Made by a program: the position numbers and the translations under genes. A stretch of DNA of 64,000 nucleotides from Streptomyces sp. NL15-2K. GTDB lineage: Bacteria > Actinomycetota > Actinomycetes > Streptomycetales > Streptomycetaceae. The notes beneath the pieces are model-generated. The model did no database searches. It was not told the DNA's origin and saw only the letters and a program-made list of their open reading frames with translations. Numbering within the stretch: position 1 is the first letter of the stretch; each line of letters begins with the position of its first letter. Positions 60,740-64,000 of the stretch are shown here, one piece after another. The DNA is taken from the NCBI RefSeq assembly GCF_030551255.1, contig NZ_CP130630.1, positions 6,305,501 to 6,369,500 on the forward strand. Direction: 5' to 3'.

Positions 60740-60882
60740 CGCGGGGTCTTCGTTTCCGGACGACAGCTGGGGATGTTCGTCATGGACCGCGCCTCGGGAT
60801 TCTGAGGCGGCCTGCACGACAAGTGGACTACGTTGGTCAGACGATGTTGCTGTGTGCCCGAAGCACGTGGGGGGAGTTGTTC

Positions 60883-61209
60883 GTGGCGAGCCTTGCTCGA
60901 ATTGAACTAGAAGGCGGGGGCTCGATCCTGCTCGAGACGGCTGCTGGGCCTGAAGGGCCGGTGAAGGCCGGCCGGGTCGGCGAGGCGATTCAGGAACTGC
61001 CGGCGAGTCTGCAGGCGGCCTTGGATCCCGTCGCGGACATGGCCCGGACGGTGCTGAATCAGCTGCGCACGGCAGGCCCTGCCGAAGTCGAGGTGGAGTT
61101 CGGGGTCGATCTGGCCGTGCAGGCCGGTGTGGTGATCACCAGGACCGATGCGGGTTGTCACCTGACGGTGAAGGTGATGTGGAAGCACGACCAGGGCGAC
61201 CGGGCCTAA
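60883..61209 (+). CDS. Trypco1 (CU044_2847) domain protein
   Basis: A 108-aa protein: LARIELEGGGSILLETA, VGEAIQELPASLQAALDPVADMARTVLNQLRTAGPAEVEVEFGVDLAVQAGVVITRTDAGCHLTVKVMW. This is the pattern I know as trypsin-co-occurring domain 1, a small partner of trypsin-like-peptidase conflict proteins. GTG 60883 follows GGGGGGAG. Nine bases separate it from the trypsin-NTPase gene, so they form one operon. By analogy it may be a switch or substrate cleaved by the protease; not demonstrated here. Confidence 0.85.
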   Translation: MASLARIELEGGGSILLETAAGPEGPVKAGRVGEAIQELPASLQAALDPVADMARTVLNQLRTAGPAEVEVEFGVDLAVQAGVVITRTDAGCHLTVKVMWKHDQGDRA

Positions 61210-61218
61210 AGCCGGGCG

Positions 61219-64000
61219 ATGGATGCTGCTGCACCCCGTAACACGCCGGGGTCGAGGTTGGACGCGGCGGTCGCTCAGGTTTTGAGTGCGGGTGGCGATG
61301 TGGTGGGGGCGGGTTTCTTCGCCGGTGAGGGTGTGCTGGTCACCTGTGCGCATGTGGTGACGAAAGCCGGGGGCGGGCCCGGTGCGAGGATCAGACTCGC
61401 CTTCCCCCACGCGCCAGGAGCCCCGCAGGTCGACGGCGAGGTCCTTGCCGGAGCATGGCGGGCTGCCGAAGACCAGGATGTCGCCGTCCTGCGGGTGGAT
61501 CAGGTTCCTGACGGTGTGCCGTTGCTGCGCTTGGATTCCGCAGCGGGTTGCCGTGGGCACCGGGTGTGCTTGTTCGGGTTCCCCCCGCAGGCGCCACCCG
61601 GCGGACAGTTCGGTTGGGGCGAGGCCGGTCACCTACTGGATGTCGCGGGTGCAGGCATGACGCTGCAACTGACCGGAGCTAACGACCTGACGACCGGGTT
61701 CAGTGGCGGGCCGGTTCTGGATGAGGTCACCGGCCGGGTGATCGGCATGCTGAGCGCTGTCGCCCCTCCCGACCCCCTTCTCAAGGGCCTGGGTATTGCC
61801 TACGCGACGCCCACCCAGGTCCTGCGGGAGGTGTATCCCGGCCTGAAGGTGGAGGCGGTATCCCCCTACCGTCACTTGGATCCGTTCACCGTCGAGGATG
61901 CCAAGTGGTTTCACGGTCGAGGTGCCGCAGTTCAATTGGTGCTGGACAGTCTGGCTGAGTATCGGGGGGCGCTGCTGCTGGGGCCCTCGGGGTCGGGCAA
62001 GTCCTCCCTGGTCCAGGCAGGGGTACTGCCCGCGCTGGCCGCGGGCAGGCTTGCGGGCAGCGACCGCTGGCTGCCCGTGTACGCCCGCCCGGGGCGGGAC
62101 CTGATGGCCGCACTGGAACGTGTGCTGCCCGCGGCAGGAGCCGAGGGCATCGTCGCGGCCGCCGGGCGCAGGGTGGCCGCTGAACCCGGCTGCCAGCGTC
62201 TACTGCTGGTCATCGACCAGTTCGAGGAATTACTCACCGGCCCTGGCACCGGCGGGCAACCGCCGGATGGTTTCCAGGCCGTGATCGAGCAGGTCACGGC
62301 TGCGATCCGCACGCGGGCCCCGGTCAGTGTGGTACTGGTCATGCGCGACGATTTCTATCCGCACCTCGCCGCCTTGGCCCCCGACCTGCTGGAGGCCGCG
62401 CCACGCCCGGTCAACGTACCGGCCACCTTGAGTGCGCAGGACCTGCGGGACATCATCACCCAGCCGGCCGACAGCGCCGGCGCCCGCTTCGAAGAGGGCC
62501 TGCCCGACAGGATCATCACCGACATCCTGACCGGCGACCGCCCCGGCATCCTGCGCGCACCGGTTACCCTGCTGCCGCCGCTGGAGTTGGCGCTCAGCCA
62601 GTTGTGGGAGCGCCGCAGCGACGGCTACCTCACGCACCAGGCATACGATGCTATCGGGGAAATCACCGGGAGCCTTGCCACCTGGTGCAACGCCGCGCTC
62701 GACCGACTGCCCGACCGGCAGCAGCCCATCGCGCAGCGCATCCTCGCCGCCTTGGTGCGCCCCGCCGACGATGCCCACCTGGTCCCCGCCGTGCGGCAGC
62801 AGGAACCCCTGGACAACCTGCGGGCCGTGGCAGCCGACCACACCCGCACCGTGCAGGCCGGTGAACCCTCAGGCCGTGATGTCGACGACGTCCTGGCCGC
62901 ACTCACCGGCTACCGGATCATCACCACCCGGACCGAACGCACCGACGGGCAGCCCGCTGCCGGCCAGCCCGTGGCCGAACTGATCCACGACGCACTCATC
63001 CGCGACTGGCCCGAGTTACGCCAGTGGGTCGCCCAGGGTCACCGGTTCCACGACTGGCTGCGCCGAACGACCGAGCAACAGCTGCGGTGGAAGGAGTCCC
63101 AGAACCCCAACGACCTCCTGCGGGGCACCGACCTCGATGAAGGCCGCGACTGGGAAAGCCGGCGTGCACTGCCGCGTGAGATCGCCGATTTCCTCGCCGC
63201 CAGCCACAGGGCTGAACGCTCCCAGATCAGCGCTGCAAGCGCCCAGATCAGCAGGAACCGCCGCATGATCGCGGCCTTGACTGCCCTGGCAGTGCTCGCC
63301 GTGGCCGCGGCGGTCGGCGCGGGGTTCGCCGCGCAGCGGGCGAGACATGCCGAAGCCGCCGTGCGGGCTGAAACGGCCGTGGCCGTGTCACGCCAACTGG
63401 CGGTCGAGGCGCTGACACTGGACTCGACGGACCCGTATACCGCCCGCCAACTGGCCGTCGCCGCGAGGACGGTGTCCGGGACCGACCAGGCGAGGCGAAC
63501 CGAGGCCGCTTTGCTGAACGAGCAGCGCGGCACCATCATCACGCCTCATCGGGACATCCATTCGGTCTCGTTCAGTCCGGACGGCTCCGCATTGGCCACC
63601 GCCGGCCGTGACGGGACGGTGCGGCTGTGGAATCCCACCGCCCAGAAACAGATCGGCGGCACCATCACCGCCGCTGACGGCGCCAACGTCTCGAAGGTCG
63701 TGTTCAGTCCGGACGGCACCACGGTGGCCACCGCCGGCGACAACGGGTCAGTTCGGCTGTGGAGCGCGGCCACACACCGCCAGATCGGAAGCACCATGAC
63801 CGCCTCCGGCAACCGCACCGCCGTTCTGGGGCTTGCGTTCAATCCGTCCGGCACACTGCTGGCGTCGGCTGGCAGCGACGGGAGCGTACGCCTGTGGAAT
63901 CCCGCGACCCAGCAGCAGGTCGGCACCATCACCGCCGCCAATGACACCCCCGCGTCAAGTGTCGCATTCAGTCCCAAAGGTGCTTTGCTGGCCACCGGGG
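61219..64000 (+). CDS. Trypsin-like peptidase / STAND NTPase / WD40 protein, partial
   Basis: Open from ATG 61219 to the window end (927 codons, no stop), so partial at the 3' end. Residues ~1-215: trypsin-like serine protease with His45 (VTCAHVV), Asp87 (DQDVAVLRV) and Ser162 (GFSGGPVLDE). Residues ~222-660: STAND NTPase beginning YRHLDPFTVEDAKWFHGRGA, Walker A GPSGSGKSS (255-263), Walker B LLLVIDQFEELL (Asp333). A hydrophobic helix lies near 683-707 and WD40 repeats start near 779 (VSFSPDGSALATAGRDGTVRLWNP), at least three in the window. Architecture of NLR-like bacterial defence/suicide proteins; WD40 senses, NTPase oligomerises, protease executes (inferred from family). Confidence 0.9.
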   Translation, partial: MDAAAPRNTPGSRLDAAVAQVLSAGGDVVGAGFFAGEGVLVTCAHVVTKAGGGPGARIRLAFPHAPGAPQVDGEVLAGAWRAAEDQDVAVLRVDQVPDGVPLLRLDSAAGCRGHRVCLFGFPPQAPPGGQFGWGEAGHLLDVAGAGMTLQLTGANDLTTGFSGGPVLDEVTGRVIGMLSAVAPPDPLLKGLGIAYATPTQVLREVYPGLKVEAVSPYRHLDPFTVEDAKWFHGRGAAVQLVLDSLAEYRGALLLGPSGSGKSSLVQAGVLPALAAGRLAGSDRWLPVYARPGRDLMAALERVLPAAGAEGIVAAAGRRVAAEPGCQRLLLVIDQFEELLTGPGTGGQPPDGFQAVIEQVTAAIRTRAPVSVVLVMRDDFYPHLAALAPDLLEAAPRPVNVPATLSAQDLRDIITQPADSAGARFEEGLPDRIITDILTGDRPGILRAPVTLLPPLELALSQLWERRSDGYLTHQAYDAIGEITGSLATWCNAALDRLPDRQQPIAQRILAALVRPADDAHLVPAVRQQEPLDNLRAVAADHTRTVQAGEPSGRDVDDVLAALTGYRIITTRTERTDGQPAAGQPVAELIHDALIRDWPELRQWVAQGHRFHDWLRRTTEQQLRWKESQNPNDLLRGTDLDEGRDWESRRALPREIADFLAASHRAERSQISAASAQISRNRRMIAALTALAVLAVAAAVGAGFAAQRARHAEAAVRAETAVAVSRQLAVEALTLDSTDPYTARQLAVAARTVSGTDQARRTEAALLNEQRGTIITPHRDIHSVSFSPDGSALATAGRDGTVRLWNPTAQKQIGGTITAADGANVSKVVFSPDGTTVATAGDNGSVRLWSAATHRQIGSTMTASGNRTAVLGLAFNPSGTLLASAGSDGSVRLWNPATQQQVGTITAANDTPASSVAFSPKGALLATG

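Overview
The window looks like a Streptomyces (or close actinomycete) chromosome core. Base composition is very high in G+C with GC-rich third codon positions, GTG and TTG starts are common, and many genes have a -10 hexamer 6-8 nt before the start codon with no room for a leader (leaderless mRNAs). The gene order fba-pyrE, kynA-kynU, eutBC, purA, ybaB-recR is familiar from streptomycetes. This is recalled knowledge; no database search was run.

Layout. 1-5.5 kb: a degenerate aminotransferase fragment at the left edge, a Uma2-like nuclease, a large uncharacterised gene, a UPF0158 gene and an intact aminotransferase. 5.6-15 kb: a Gly/Ser/Cys-rich membrane peptide, DUF2617, a membrane spermidine-synthase-like protein, an SRPBCC protein, aldose epimerase, pyrE, fba, an MFS exporter and DUF3151. 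15-18.5 kb: the kynurenine route (tryptophan dioxygenase, kynureninase, probable formylkynurenine formamidase), giving anthranilate. 18.6-25.6 kb: two successive two-component operons of the NarL/DesK type, each preceded by the same 19-bp motif; the first also carries a DUF1023 hydrolase and an acyltransferase. 25.6-33.9 kb: VOC protein, P450, ABC exporter with a divergent MarR-like regulator, a glycosyltransferase next to remnants of two dTDP-sugar genes, and an APC permease. 34-42 kb: eutBC, a degenerate diacylglycerol-kinase-like gene, purA, a GH127 glycosidase with a stray ricin-lectin fragment, and a LacI regulator.

42.2-43.5 kb holds the most striking non-coding structure: an inverted repeat of about 1.28 kb with near-identical outer arms, internal ~66-bp tandem repeats and a perfect 26-bp stem at its centre. 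It is followed by a frameshifted helix-turn-helix gene with a hairpin in front, a toxin-antitoxin pair, a GntR regulator, a class III aminotransferase, a DJ-1/MarR pair with three tandem operators, a Ser/Thr kinase, a phosphate-binding-like protein, a probable SLATT protein, ybaB, recR and DUF5063.

From about 56.65 kb to the right edge the content is accessory: a HigB toxin remnant with an intact antitoxin, an XRE/DUF397 pair, a second member of the helix-turn-helix family with the same upstream hairpin, a VapBC-like pair, a resolvase remnant, and a Trypco1 + trypsin-STAND NTPase-WD40 conflict system that runs off the window. This is a mosaic of defence, toxin and regulatory modules beside a core recombination locus.
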